From contig NW_027473327.1 in assembly GCF_050947335.1 (NCBI RefSeq), forward strand, positions 2,418,001-2,482,000: a stretch of DNA of 64,000 bases, read 5' to 3'. The translations under genes and the position numbers were made by a program. The notes below the pieces were generated by a model. That model had not been told where the DNA came from. It saw only the letters and a program-made list of their open reading frames with translations, and ran no database searches. This DNA is from Megachile rotundata. Taxonomy: Eukaryota > Arthropoda > Insecta > Hymenoptera > Megachilidae. This document shows, piece by piece, positions 41,041 to 56,130 of the stretch (its first letter is position 1; each line of letters opens with the position of its first letter).

Positions 41041-41520
41041 GTATGATTGTCATTGTATGATTATGATTGTATGATTGTGATTGCATGATTGTGATTGTAT
41101 GATTGAGATTACATGATTTTGTATGTACGATTGTGATTGTATGATTGTGATTGTATGATTGTGATAATATGATTGCGAATGTATGATTGTGATTGTATGT
41201 CTGTGATTGTATGATTGTGATTGTATGATTGTGATAGTATGATTGTGATTGTAAGATTGTGATTGTATGTCTGTGATTGTATGATTGTGATTGTATGATT
41301 TTGAATGTATGATTGTGATTGTATGATTGTGATTGTATGATTGTGATTGTATGATTGTGATTGTATGATTGTGATTGTATGATTGTGATTGTATGATTGT
41401 GATTGTATGATTGTGATTGTATGATTGTGATTCTATGATTGTGATTCTATGATTGCATTTGGGAGATTGTATTTTGGAGATTATAATTGTATGATTGCGA
41501 TTGTGTGATTGTGATTGTAT
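41040..41520 (+). repeat. Array, mosaic segment
   Basis: GATTACATGATTTTG (about 41,107) is a one-base variant of the GCATGATTTT landmark. Also present are GATAATATG, two TGTCTG landmarks, GATTTTGAATG (41,299), GATTCTATG twice and a type A landmark beginning GCATTTGGG (41,456). Confidence 0.75.
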
Positions 41521-42445
41521 GATTGTGATTGTATGATTGTGATTGTATGATCGTGATTGTATGATTGTGATAGTATGATTGTGATTGTATGATTGTGATT
41601 GTATGATTGTGACTGTATGACTGTGATTGTATGATTGTGATTGTGCGATTGTGGTTGTATGATTGTATTTGGGAGATTGTTTTTGGGGGATTGTAATTGT
41701 ATGATTGCGATTGTATGATTGAGATTGTATGATTGTGATTGTATGGTTGTGATTGTATGATTGTGATAGTATGATTGTGATTGTGTGATTGTGATTGTAT
41801 GACTGTGATTGTATGATTGTGATTGTATGATCGTGATTGTATGATTGTGATTGTATGATTGTGGTTGTATGATTGTGATAGTATGATTGTGATTGTATGA
41901 TTGTGATTTTATGATAGTGATTGTATGATTGTGATCGTATGATTGTGATTGTATGATTGTGATAGTATGATTGTGATTGTATGATTGTGATTGTATGACT
42001 GTGATTGTATGATTGTGACTGTGCGATTGTGATTGTACGATTGTGATTGTACGATTGTGATTGTATGATTGTGATTGTATGATTATGATGGAATGATTGT
42101 GATTGCATGATTGTGATTGTATGATTGTGATTGTATGATTGTGATTGCATGCTTTTGAATGTATGATTGTGATTGTATGATTGTGATTGTATGATTGTGA
42201 TTGTATGATTGTGATTGTATGATTGTGATTGTATGATTGTGATTGTAAGATTGTGATTGTATGACTGTGATTGTATGATCGTGATTGTATGATTGTGATT
42301 GTATGATTATGATTGTATGATTGTGATTGTATGATTGTATTTGGGAGATTGTATTTTGGAGATTGTAATTGTAGGATTGCGATTGTATGATTGTGATTGT
42401 ATGATTGAGATTGTATGATTGTGATTGTATGATTGTGATTGTATG
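41521..42445 (+). repeat. 2,660-bp-spaced duplication, copy 1
   Basis: Contains the only-twice-seen TTTTGGGGG (41,681) in place of TTTTGGAG, GATTTTATGATAG, GATGGAATG, GCATGCTTTTGAATG (42,147), AAGATTG and a type A landmark with AGGATTGCG. All recur 2,660 bp (190 units) later. Confidence 0.9.
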
Positions 42446-44180
42446 ATTGTGATTGCATGCTTTTGAATGTATGATTGCGATTGTATGATTGTGATTGTAT
42501 GATTGTGATGGTATGATTGCGATTGTATGATTGTGATTGTATGATTGCGATTGTATGATTGTGATTGTATGATTATGATTGTATCATTGTGATTGTATGA
42601 TTGTGATTGTATGATTATGATTATATGGTTGTGACTGTATGATTGTGATGGTATGATTGCGGTTGTATGATTGTGATTGTATGATTGTATTTGGGAGATT
42701 GTATTTTGGAGATTGTAATTGTATGATTGCGATTGTATGATTGTAATTGTATGATTGTGATTGTATGATTGTGATTGTATGATTGTGATTGTATGATTGT
42801 GATTGTATGATTGTGATTGTATGATTGTAATTATATGATTATGATTGTATGATTGTGATTGTATGATTGTGATGGTTTGATTGTGATTGTATGATTGCGA
42901 TATTATGATTGTGATTGTATGATTGTGATTGTATGATAGCGATTGTATGATTGTGATTGTATCATTATGATTCTATGATTGTGATTGTATGATTATGATT
43001 GTATGGTTGTGATTGTATGATTGTGATGGTATGATTGTGATTGTATGATTGTGATTGCATGATTGTGATTGTATGATTCTGATAGTATGATTGTGATTGT
43101 ATGATTGTGATTGTATGATTGTGATTGTATGATTGTATTTGGGAGATTGTATTTGGGAGATTGTAATTGTATGATTGCGATTGGATGATTGAGATTGTAT
43201 GGTTGTGATTGTATGATCGTGATTGTATGATTGTGATAGTATGATTGTGATTGTATGATTGTGATTGTATCATTGTGATTGTATGACTGTGATTGTATGA
43301 TTGTGATTGTATGATTGTGATTGTGTGATTGTGATTGTCTGATTGTGGTTGTATGATTGTGATTGTATGATTGTGATTGTCTGATTGTCATTGTATGATT
43401 ATGATTGTATGATTGTGATTGCATGATTGTGATTGTATGATTGAGATTGCATGATTTTGTATGTATGATTGTGATTGTATGATTGTGATTGTATGACTGT
43501 GATTGTATGATTGTGATTGTGCGATTGTGATTGTACGATTGTGATTGTACGATTGTGATTGTAAGATTGTGATTTTATGATTATGATGGAATGATTGTGA
43601 TTGCATGATTGTGATTGTATGATTGTGATTGCATGATTTTGAATGTATGATTATGATTGTATGATTGTGATTGTATGATTATGATTGTATGGTTGTGATT
43701 GAATGATTGTGATTGGATGATTCCGATTGTATGATTGCGATAGTATGATTGTGATTGTATGATTGTGATTTTATGATTCTCATTGTCTGATTATGATTGT
43801 ATGATTGCGATTGCATGATTGTGATTGTATGATTGTGATAGTATGATTGTGATTGTATGATTGTGATTGTATGATTGTGATAGTATGATTGTGATTGTAT
43901 AATTGTGATTGCGTGATTGTGATTGTATGATTGCGATTGTATGATTGTGATTGTATGATTGTGATTGTATGATTGTGATATTATGATTGTGATAGTATGA
44001 CTGTGATTGTATGACTGTGATTGTATGATTGTGATTGTATGATTGTGATTGTCTGATTGTGGTTGTATGATTGTGATTGTATGATTGTGATTGTATGATT
44101 GTCATTGTATGATTATGATTGTATGATTGTGATTGCATGATTGTGATTGTATGATTGAGATTGCATGATTTTGTATGTAT
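42446..44180 (+). repeat. Array, mosaic segment between the 2,660-bp copies
   Basis: GCATGCTTTTGAATG (42,457), TATCATTG, GATTATATGG, GCGGTTG, TATCATTATGATTCTATG (42,959), a type B landmark (about 43,139), two GTGGTTG units, GATTCCG (43,722), GATTCTCATTG (43,776) and GCATGATTTTGTATG (44,163). The 42,959-43,270 stretch parallels the first half of 3,900-4,500. Confidence 0.75.
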
Positions 44181-45105
44181 GATTGTGATTGTATGATTGT
44201 GATTGTATGATCGTGATTGTATGATTGTGATAGTATGATTGTGATTGTATGATTGTGATTGTATGATTGTGACTGTATGACTGTGATTGTATGATTGTGA
44301 TTGTGCGATTGTGGTTGTATGATTGTATTTGGGAGATTGTTTTTGGGGGATTGTAATTGTATGATTGCGATTGTATGATTGAGATTGTATGATTGTGATT
44401 GTATGGTTGTGATTGTATGATTGTGATAGTATGATTGTGATTGTGTGATTGTGATTGTATGACTGTGATTGTATGATTGTGATTGTATGATCGTGATTGT
44501 ATGATTGTGATTGTATGATTGTGGTTGTATGATTGTGATAGTATGATTGTGATTGTATGATTGTGATTTTATGATAGTGATTGTATGATTGTGATCGTAT
44601 GATTGTGATTGTATGATTGTGATAGTATGATTGTGATTGTATGATTGTGATTGTATGACTGTGATTGTATGATTGTGACTGTGCGATTGTGATTGTACGA
44701 TTGTGATTGTACGATTGTGATTGTATGATTGTGATTGTATGATTATGATGGAATGATTGTGATTGCATGATTGTGATTGTATGATTGTGATTGTATGATT
44801 GTGATTGCATGCTTTTGAATGTATGATTGTGATTGTATGATTGTGATTGTATGATTGTGATTGTATGATTGTGATTGTATGATTGTGATTGTATGATTGT
44901 GATTGTAAGATTGTGATTGTATGACTGTGATTGTATGATCGTGATTGTATGATTGTGATTGTATGATTATGATTGTATGATTGTGATTGTATGATTGTAT
45001 TTGGGAGATTGTATTTTGGAGATTGTAATTGTAGGATTGCGATTGTATGATTGTGATTGTATGATTGAGATTGTATGATTGTGATTGTATGATTGTGATT
45101 GTATG
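44181..45105 (+). repeat. 2,660-bp-spaced duplication, copy 2
   Basis: Sister of 41,521-42,445, with TTTTGGGGG at 44,341 and GCATGCTTTTGAATG at 44,807. Identity stops at about 45,105, where copy 1 has GCATGC and this copy enters block D2. Confidence 0.9.
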
Positions 45106-46104
45106 ATTGTGATTGTATGATTGTGATTGTATGATTGTGATAGTATGATTGTGATTGTATGATTGTGATTGTATGACAGTGATTGTATGATTGGGATCGT
45201 ATGATTGTGATTGTATGATTGTGATAGTATGATTGTGATTGTATGATTGTGATTGTATGACTGTGATTGTATGATTGTGACTGTGCGATTGTGATTGTAC
45301 GATTGTGATTTTACGATTGTGATTGTATGATTGTGATTGTATGATTATGATGGAATGATTGTGATTGCATGATTGTGATTGTACGATTGTGATTGCATGC
45401 TTTTGAATGTATGATTGTGATTGTATGATTGTGATTGTATGATTGTGATTGTATGATTGTGATTGTATGATTGTGATTGTATGATTGTGATTGTATGATT
45501 GTGATTGTATGATTGTGATTGTATGATTGTGATTGTATGATTGTGATTGTATGATTGTGATTGTATGATTGTGCTAGTATGATTGTGATTGTATGATTGT
45601 GATTGTATGATTGTATTTGGGAGATTGTATTTGGGAGATTGTAATTGTATGATTGCGATTGGATGATTGAGATTGTATGGTTGTGATTGTATGATCGTGA
45701 TTGTATGATTGTGATCGTATGATTGTGATTGTATGATTGTGATAGTATGATTGTGATTGTATGATTGTGACTGTATGACTGTGATTGTATGATTGTGACT
45801 GTGCGATTGTGATTGTACGATTGTGATTGTACGATTGTGATTGTATGATTGTGATTGTATGATTATGATGGAATGATTGTGATTGCATGATTGTGATTGT
45901 ATGATTGTGATTGCATGCTTTTGAATGTATGATTGTGATTGTATGATTGTGATTGTATGATTGTGATTGTATGATTGTGCTAGTATGATTGTGATTGTAA
46001 GATTGTGATTGTATGACTGTGATTGTATGATTGTGATTGTATGATTGTGATTGTATGATTATGATTGTATGATTGTGATTGTATGATTGTGATTGTATGA
46101 TTAT

Positions 46105-46165
46105 GATTGTATGATTGTGATTGTATTTGGGAGATTGTATTTTGGAGATTGTAATTGTAGGATTG
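46105..46165 (+). repeat. Type A landmark with register slip (D2)
   Basis: D2 counterpart of the slip at 8,427. A full 14-mer abuts TTTGGGAG at about 46,127. Confidence 0.85.
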
Positions 46166-47558
46166 CGATTGTATGATTGTGATTGTATGATTGTGATTGT
46201 ATGACAGTGATTGTATCATTGCGATTGTATGATTGTGATTGTATGATTATGATTGTATGGTTGTGACTGTATGATTGTGATGGTATGATTGCGGTTGTAT
46301 GATTGTGATTGTATGATTGTATTTGGGAGATTGTATTTTGGAGATTGTAATTGTATGATTGCGATTGTATGATTGTAATTGTATGATTGTGATTGTATGA
46401 TTGTGATTGTATGATTGTGATTGTATGATTGTATTTGGGAGATTGTATTTGGGAGATTGTAATTGTATGATTGCGATTGGATGATTGAGATTGTATGGTT
46501 GTGATTGTATGATCGTGATTGTATGATTGTGATAGTATGATTGTGATTGTATGATTGTGATTGTATGATTGTGATTGTATGACTGTGATTGTATGATTGT
46601 GATTGTGCGATTGTGATTGTACGATTGTGATTGTACGATTGTGATTGTATGATTATGATTGTATGATTATGATTGTATGATTGTGATTGCATGATTGTGA
46701 TTGTATGATTGTCATAGTATGATTGTGATTGTATGACTGTGATTGTATGACTGTGATTGTATGATTGTGATTGTATGATTGTCATTGTATGATTATGATT
46801 GTATGATTGTGATTGCATGATTGTGATTGTATGATTGAGATTGCATGATTTTGTATATATGATTGTGATTGTATGATTGTGATTGTATGATTGTGATTGT
46901 ATGATTGTGATTGTATGATTGTGATTGTATGATTGCGATTGTATGATTGTGATTGTATGATTGTGATTGTATGATAGCGATTGTATGATAGCGATTGTAT
47001 GATTGTTATTGTATGATTATGATTGTATGATTGTGATTGTATGATTACGATTGTATGGTTGTGATTGTATGATTGTGATTGTATGATTGTGATGGTATGA
47101 TTGTGATTGTATGATTGTGATTGTATGATTGTGATAGTATGATTGTGATTGTATGATTGTGATTGCGTGATTGTGATTGTATGATTGCGATTGTATGATT
47201 GTGATTGTATGATTGTGATTGTATGATTGTGATATTATGATTGTGATAGTATGACTGTGATTGTATGACTGTGATTGTATGATTGTGATTGTGTGATTGC
47301 GATTGTATGATTGCGATTGTATGATTGTGATTGTATGATTGTGATTGTGTGATTGTGATTGTATGACTGTGATTGTATGATTGTGATTGTATGATTGTGA
47401 TTGTATGATTAGGATTGTGTGATTGTGATAGTATGATTGTGATTGTATGATTGTGATTGTATGATTGTGATTGTATGATTGTGATTGTATGATTGTGATT
47501 GTATGATTGTGATTGTATGATTGTATTTGGGAGATTGTATTTTGGAGATTGTAATTGT

Positions 47559-47670
47559 ATGATTGCGATTGTATGATTGCGATTGTATGATTGCGATTGT
47601 ATGATTGCGATTGTATGATTGCGATTGTATGATTGCGATTGTATGATTGCGATTGTATGATTGCGATTGT
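47559..47670 (+). repeat. Run of 8 CG-bearing units
   Basis: D2 counterpart of 9,873-9,984 and of 215-340. Confidence 0.95.
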
Positions 47671-48254
47671 ATGATTGTGATTGTATGATTGTGATTGTAT
47701 GATTGTGATAATATGATTGCGAATGTATGATTGTGATTGTATGTCTGTGATTGTATGTTTGTGATTGTATGCTTGCGATAGTATGATTGTGATTGTATGA
47801 TTGTGATTGTATGATTGTGATTGCATGATTGTGATTGTATGATTGAGATTGCATGATTTTGTATGTATGATTATGATTGTATGATTGTGATTGTATGATT
47901 GTGATTGTATGATTGTGATTGTATGATTGTGATAGTATGATTGTGATTGTATGATTGTGATTGTATGACAGTGATTGTATGATTGTGATCGTATGATTGT
48001 GATGGTATGATTGTGATAGTATGATTGTGATTGTATGATTGTGATTGTATGACTGTGATAGTATGATTGTGACTGTGCGATTGTGATTGTACGATTGTGA
48101 TTGTACGATTGTGATTGTATGATTGTGATTGTATGATTATGATGGAACGATTGTGATTGCATGATTGTGATTGTATGGTTGTGATTGCATGCTTTTGAAT
48201 GTATGATTGTGATTGTATGATTGTGATTGTATGATTGTGATTGTCTGATTGTGA

Positions 48255-50100
48255 TTGTATGACTGTGATTGTATGATTGTGATTGTATGATTGTCATTGT
48301 ATGATTATGATTGTATGATTGTGATTGCATGATTGTGATTGTATGATTGAGATTGCATGATTTTGTATATATGATTGTGATTGTATGATTGTGATTGTAT
48401 GATTGTGATTGTATGATTGTGATTGTATGATTGTGATTGTATGATTGCGATTGTATGATTGTGATTGTATGATTGTAATTGTATGATTATGATTGTATGA
48501 TTGTGATTGTATGATTGTGATGGTTTGATTGTGATTGTATGATTGCGATATTATGATTGTGATTGTATGATTGTGATTGTATGATAGCGATTGTATGATA
48601 GCGATTGTATGATTGTTATTGTATGATTATGATTGTATGATTGTGATTGTATGATTACGATTGTATGGTTGTGATTGTATGATTGTGATTGTATGATTGT
48701 GATGGTATGATTGTGATTGTATGATTGTGATTGTATGATTGTGATAGTATGATTGTGATTGTATGATTGTGATTGCGTGATTGTGATTGTATGATTGCGA
48801 TTGTATGATTGTGATTGTATGATTGTGATTGTATGATGGTGATATTATGATTGTGATAGTATGACTGTGATTGTATGACTGTGATTGTATGATTGTGATT
48901 GTGTGATTGCGATTGTATGATTGCGATTGTATGATTGTGATTGTATGATTGTGATTGTGTGATTGTGATTGTATGACTGTGATTGTATGATTGTGATTGT
49001 ATGATTGTGATTGTATGATTAGGATTGTGTGATTGTGATAGTATGATTGTGATTGTATGATTGTGATTGTATGACTGTGATTGTATGTCTGTGATTGTAT
49101 GATTGTGATTGTATGATTGTGATTGTATGATTGTGATTGTATGATTCTGATAGTATGATTGTGATTGTATGATTGTGATTGTATGATTGTGATTGTATGA
49201 TTGTATTTGGGAGATTGTATTTGGGAGATTGTAATTGTATGATTGCGATTGGATGATTGAGATTGTATGGTTGTGATTGTATGATCGTGACTGTATGATT
49301 GTGATAGTATGATTGTGATTGTATGATTGTGATTGTATGATTGTGATTGTATGACTGTGATTGTATGATTGTGATTGTGCGATTGTGATTGTACGATTGT
49401 GATTGTACGATTGTGATTGTACGATTATGATTGTATGATTATGATTGTATGATTGTGATTGCATGATTGTGATTGTATGATTGTCATAGTATGATTGTGA
49501 TTGTATGACTGTGATTGTATGACTGTGATTGTATGATTGTGATTGTATGATTGTCATTGTATGATTATGATTGTATGATTGTGATTGCATGACTGTGATT
49601 GTATGATTGAGATTGCATGATTTTGTATATATGATTGTGATTGTATGATTGTGATTGTATGATTGTGATTGTATGATTGTGATTGTATGATTGTGATTGT
49701 ATGATTGCGATTGTATGATTGTGATTGTATGATTGTAATTGTATGATTATGATTGTATGATTGTGATTGTATGATTGTGATGGTTTGATTGTGATTGTAT
49801 GATTGCGATATTATGATTGTGATTGTATGATTGTGATTGTATGATAGCGATTGTATGATAGCGATTGTATGATTGTTATTGTATGATTATGATTGTATGA
49901 TTGTGATTGTATGATTACGATTGTATGGTTGTGATTGTATGATTGTGATTGTATGATTGTGATGGTATGATTGTGATTGTATGATTGTGATTGTATGATT
50001 GTGATAGTATGATTGTGATTGTATGATTGTGATTGCGTGATTGTGATTGTATGATTGCGATTGTATGATTGTGATTGTATGATTGCGATTGTATGACAGT
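48255..50100 (+). repeat. Two 1,260-bp-spaced modules in D2
   Basis: GCATGATTTTGTATAT at 48,355 and 49,615 (1,260 bp, 90 units) mirror 1,025 and 2,285. The D1 block has a single copy here. Confidence 0.85.
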
Positions 50101-51442
50101 GATTGTATCATTGTGATTGTATGATTGTGATTGTATGATTGTGATTGTATGATTGTGATTGTATGATTGTGATTGTATGATTGTGATTGTATGATTGTGA
50201 TTGTATGATTGTGATTGTATGATTGTGATTGTATGATTATGATTGTATGATTGTGATTGTATTTGGGAGATTGTATTTTGGAGATTGTAATTGTAGGATT
50301 GCGATTGTATGATTGTGATTGTATGATTGTGATAGTATGATTGTGATTGTATGATTGTGATTGTATGATTGTGATTGTATGACTGTGATTGTATGATTGT
50401 GATTGTGCGATTGTGATTGTACGATTGTGATTGTACGATTGTGATTGTATGATTATGATTGTATGATTATGATTGTATGATTGTGATTGCATGATTGTGA
50501 TTGTATGATTGTCATAGTATGATTGTGATTGTATGACTGTGATTTTATGACTGTGATTGTATGATTGTGATTGTATGATTGTCATTGTATGATTATGATT
50601 GTATGATTGTGATTGCATGATTGTGATTGTTTGATTGAGATTGCATGATTTTGTATATATGATTGTGATTGTATGATTGTGATTGTATGATTGTGATTGT
50701 ATGATTGTGATTGTATGATTGTGATTGTATGATTGTGATTGTATGATTGTGATTGTATGATTGTAATTGTATGATTATGACTGTATGATTGTGATTGTAT
50801 GATTGTGATGGTTTGATTGTGATTGTATGATTGCGATATTATTATTGTGATTGTATGATTGTGATTGTATGATAGCGATTGTATGATTGTTATTGTATGA
50901 TTATGATTGTATGATTGTGATTGTATGATTACGATTGTATGGTTGTGATTGTATGATTGTGATGGTATGATTGTGATTGTATGATTGTGATTGTATGATT
51001 GTGATAGTATGATTGTGATTGTATGACTGTGATTGCGTGATTGTGATTGTATGATTGCGATTGTATGATTGTGATTGTATGATTGTGATTGTATGATTGT
51101 GATATTATGATTGTGATAGTATGACTGTGATTGTATGACTGTGATTGTATGATTGTGATTGTGTGATTGCGATTGTATGATTGCGATTGTATGATTGTGA
51201 TTGTATGATTGTGATTGTGTGATTGTGATTGTATGACTGTGATTGTATGATTGTGATTGTATGATTGTGATTGTATGATTAGGATTGTGTGATTGTGATA
51301 GTATGATTGTGATTGTATGATTGTGATTGTATGATTGTGATTGTATGATTGTGATTGTATGATTGTGATTGTATGATTGTGATTGTATGATTGTGATTGT
51401 ATGATTGTATTTGGGAGATTGTATTTTGGAGATTGTAATTGT

Positions 51443-51554
51443 ATGATTGCGATTGTATGATTGCGATTGTATGATTGCGATTGTATGATTGCGATTGTAT
51501 GATTGCGATTGTATGATTGCGATTGTATGATTGCGATTGTATGATTGCGATTGT
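51443..51554 (+). repeat. Run of 8 CG-bearing units
   Basis: D2 counterpart of the nine-unit run at 12,665-12,790. Confidence 0.95.
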
Positions 51555-52002
51555 ATGATTGTGATTGTATGATTGTGATTGTATGATTGTGATAATATGA
51601 TTGCGAATGTATGATTGTGATTGTATGTCTGTGATTGTATGACTGTGATTGTATGATTGTGATTGTATGATTGTGATTGTATGATTCTGATAGTATGATT
51701 GTGATTGTATGATTGTGATTATATGATTGTGATTGTATGATTGTATTTGGGAGATTGTATTTGGGAGATTGTAATTGTATGGTTGCGATTGGATGATTGA
51801 GATTGTATGGTTGTGATTGTATGATCGTGACTGTATGATTGTGATAGTATGATTGTGATTGTATGATTGTGATTGTATGATTGTGATTGTATGACTGTGA
51901 TTGTATGATTGTGATTGTGCGATTGTGATTGTACGATTGTGATTGTACGATTGTGATTGTACGATTATGATTGTATGATTATGATTGTATGATTGTGATT
52001 GC

Positions 52003-52072
52003 ATGATTGCGATTGTATGATTGCGATTGTATGATTGCGATTGTATGATTGCGATTGTATGATTGCGATTGT
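52003..52072 (+). repeat. Extra run of 5 CG-bearing units inside an ACG/GTCATAG cassette
   Basis: In all other copies of this cassette GCATG is followed by one or two canonical units and then GTCATAG. Here five CG units plus two canonical units are interposed. The insert resembles the CG runs that normally sit after TTTGGGAG. Confidence 0.9.
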
Positions 52073-55000
52073 ATGATTGTGATTGTATGATTGTGATTGT
52101 ATGATTGTCATAGTATGATTGTGATTGTATGACTGTGATTGTATGACTGTGATTGTATGATTGTGATTGTATGATTGTCATTGTATGATTATGATTGTAT
52201 GATTGTGATTGTATGATTGTGATGGTTTGATTGGGATTGTATGATTGCCATATTATGATTGTGATTGTATGATTGTGATTGTATGATAGCGATTGTATGA
52301 TTGTTATTGTATGATTATGATTGTATGATTGTGATTGTATGATTACGATTGTATGGTTGTGTTTGTATGATTGTGGTGGTATGATTGTGATTGTATGATT
52401 GTGATTGTATGATTGTGATAGTATGATTGTGATTGTATGATTGTGATTGCGTGATTGTGATTGTATGATTGCGATTGTATGATTGTGATTGCGTGATTGT
52501 GATTGTATGATTGCGATTGTATGATTGTGATTGTATGATTGTGATTGTATGATTGTGATAATATGATTGCGAATGTATGATTGTGATTGTATGTCTGTGA
52601 TTGTATGATTGTGATTGTATGATTGTGATGGTATGATTGTGATTGTATGATTGCGATAGTATGATTGTGATTGTATGATTGTGATTGTATGATTGTGACT
52701 GTATGATTGTGATTGTATGATTGTGATTGCGTGATTGTGATTGTATGATTGCGATTGTATGATTGTGATTGTATGATTGTGATTGTATGATTGTGATAGT
52801 ATGATTGTGATAGTATGACTGTGATTGTATGACTGTGATTGTATGATTGTGATTGTATGATTGTGATTGTCTGATTGTGGTTGTATGATTGTGATTGTAT
52901 GATTGTGATTGTCTGATTGTCATTGTATGATTATGATTGTATGATTGTGATTGCATGATTGTGATTGTATGATTGAGATTGCATGATTTTGTATGTATGA
53001 TTGTGATGGTATGATTGTGATTGTATGATTGCGATAGTATGATTGTGATTGTATGATTGTGAGTGTATGATTGTGACTGTATGATTGTGATTGTATGATT
53101 GTGATTGCGTGATTGTGATTGTATGATTGCGATTGTATGATTGTGATTGTATGATTGTGATTGTATGATTGTGATAATATGATTGTGATAGTATGACTGT
53201 GATTGTATGACTGTGATTGTATGATTGTGATTGTATGATTGTGATTGCATGATTGTGATGGTTTGATTGTGATTGTATGATTGCGATATTATGATTGTGA
53301 TTGTATGATTGTGATTGTATGATAGCGATTGTATGATTGTTATTGTATGATTGTGATTGTATGATTGTGATTGTATGATTACGATTGTATGGTTGTGATT
53401 GTATGATTGTGATGGTATGATTGTGATTGTATGATTGTGATTGTATGATTGTGATTGTATGATTGTGATTGTATGATTGTGATTGTATGATTGTGATAGT
53501 ATGATTGTGATTGTATGATTGTGATTGTATGACAGTGATTGTATGATTGTGATCGTACGATTGTGATTGTATGATTGTGATAGTATCATTGTGATTGTAT
53601 GATTGTGATTGCATGATTGTGATTGTATGATTGTGATTGCATGCTTTTGAATGTATGATTGTGATTGTATGATTGTGATTGTATGACTGTGATTGTATGA
53701 CTGTGATTGTATGATTGTAATTGTATGATTGTGATTGCATGATTGTGATTGTATGATTGAGATTGCATGATTTTGTATGTATGATTGTGATTGTATGATT
53801 GTGATTGTATGATTGTGATTGTATGATTGTGATTGTATGATTGTGATTGTATGATTGTGATTGTATGATTGTGATTGTATGATTGTGATAGTATGATTGT
53901 GATTGTATGATTGTGATTGTATGACAGTGATTGTATGATTGTGATCGTATGATTGTGATTGTATGATTGTGATAGTATGATTGTGATTGTATGATTGTGA
54001 TTGTATGACTGTGATTGTATGATTGTGACTGTGCGATTGTGATTGTACGATTGTGATTGTACGATTGTGATTGTATGATTGTGATTGTATGATTATGATG
54101 GAATGATTGTGATTGCATGATTGTGATTGTATGATTGTGATTGCATGCTTTTGAATGTATGATTGTGATTGTATGATTGTGATTGTATGATTGTGATTGT
54201 ATGATTGTGATTGTATGATTGTGATTGTATGATTGTGATTGTATGATTGTGATTGTATGATTGTGCTAGTATGATTGTGATTGTATGATTGTGATTGTAT
54301 GATTGTATTTGGGAGATTGTATTTGGGAGATTGTAATTGTATGATTGCGATTGGATGATTGAGATTGTATGGTTGTGATTGTATGATCGTGATTGTATGA
54401 TTGTGATCGTATGATTGTGATTGTATGATTGTGATAGTATGATTGTGATTGTATGATTGTGATTGTATGACTGTGATTGTATGATTGTGACTGAACGATT
54501 GTGATTGTACGATTGTGATTGTATGATTGTGATTTTATGATTATGATGGAATGATTGTGATTGCATGATTGTGATTGTATGATTGTGATTGCATGCTTTT
54601 GAATGTATGATTGTGATTGTATGATTGTGATTGTATGATTGTGATTGTATGATTGTGATTGTATGATTGTGATAGTATGATTGTGATTGTATGATTGTGA
54701 TTGAGTGATTGTGATTGTATGATTGCGATTGTATGATTGTGATTGCGTGATTGTGATTGTATGATTGCGATTGTATGATTGTGATTGTATGATTGTGATT
54801 GTATGATTGTGATAATATGATTGCGAATGTATGATTGTGATTGTATGTCTGTGATTGTATGATTGTGATTGTATGATTGTGATGGTATGATTGTGATTGT
54901 ATGATTGCGATAGTATGATTGTGATTGTATGATTGTGATTGTATGATTGTGACTGTATGATTGTGATTGTATGATTGGGACTGCGTGATTGTGATTGTAT

Positions 55001-55289
55001 GATTGCGATTGTATGATTGTGATTGTATGATTGTGATTGTATGATTGTGATAGTATGATTGTGATAGTATGATTGTGATTGTAAGATTGTGATTGTATGA
55101 CTGTGATTGTATGATTGTGATTGTATGATTGTGATTGTATGATTGTGATTGTATGATTATGATTGTATGATTGTGATTGTATGATTGTGATTGTATGATT
55201 ATGATTGTATGATTGTGATTGTATGATTGTATTTGGGAGATTGTATTTTGGAGATTGTAATTGTAGGATTGCGATTGTATGATTGTGAT

Positions 55290-56130
55290 TGTATGATTGT
55301 GATTGTATGACAGTGATTGTATCATTGTGATTGTATGATTCTGATTGTATGATTATGATTGTATGGTTGTGACTGTATGATTGTGATTGTATGATTGTGA
55401 TTGTATGATTGTATTTGGGAGATTGTATTTGGGAGATTGTAATTGTATGATTGCGATTGGATGATTGAGATTGTATGGTTGTGATTGTATGATCGTGATT
55501 GTATGATTGTGATAGTATGATTGTGATTGTATGATTGTGATTGTATGATTGTGATTGTATGACTGTGATTGTATGATTGTGATTGTGCGATTGTGATTGT
55601 ACGATTGTGATTGTACGATTGTGATTGTATGATTATGATTGTATGATTATGATTGTATGATTGTGATTGCATGATTGTGATTGTATGATTGTCATAGTAT
55701 GATTGTGATTGTATGACTGTGATTGTATGACTGTGATTGTATGATTGTGATTGTATGATTGTCATTGTATGATTATGATTGTATGATTGTGATTGCATGA
55801 TTGTGATTGTATGATTGAGATTGCATGATTTTGTATATATGATTGTGATTGTATGATTGTGATTGTATGATTGTGATTGTATGATTGTGATTGTATGATT
55901 GTGATTGTATGATTGCGATTGTATGATTGTGATTGTATGATTGTAATTGTATGATTATGATTGTATGATTGTGATTGTATGATTGTGATGGTTTGATTGT
56001 GATTGTATGATTGCGATATTATGATTGTGATTGTATGATTGTGATTGTATGATAGCGATTGTATGATTGTTATTGTATGATTATGATTGTATGATTGTGA
56101 TTGTATGATTACGATTGTATGGTTGTGATT
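55290..56130 (+). repeat. Segment repeated at 63,158-64,000 (7,868-bp offset)
   Basis: GACAGTG, TATCATTG and a private GATTCTGATTG (about 55,339), then the type B cassette, recur at the window end. Unlike 16,150-16,400 it lacks the GATGGTATG / GCGGTTG / type A stretch between GACTG and the type B landmark. Confidence 0.85.
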
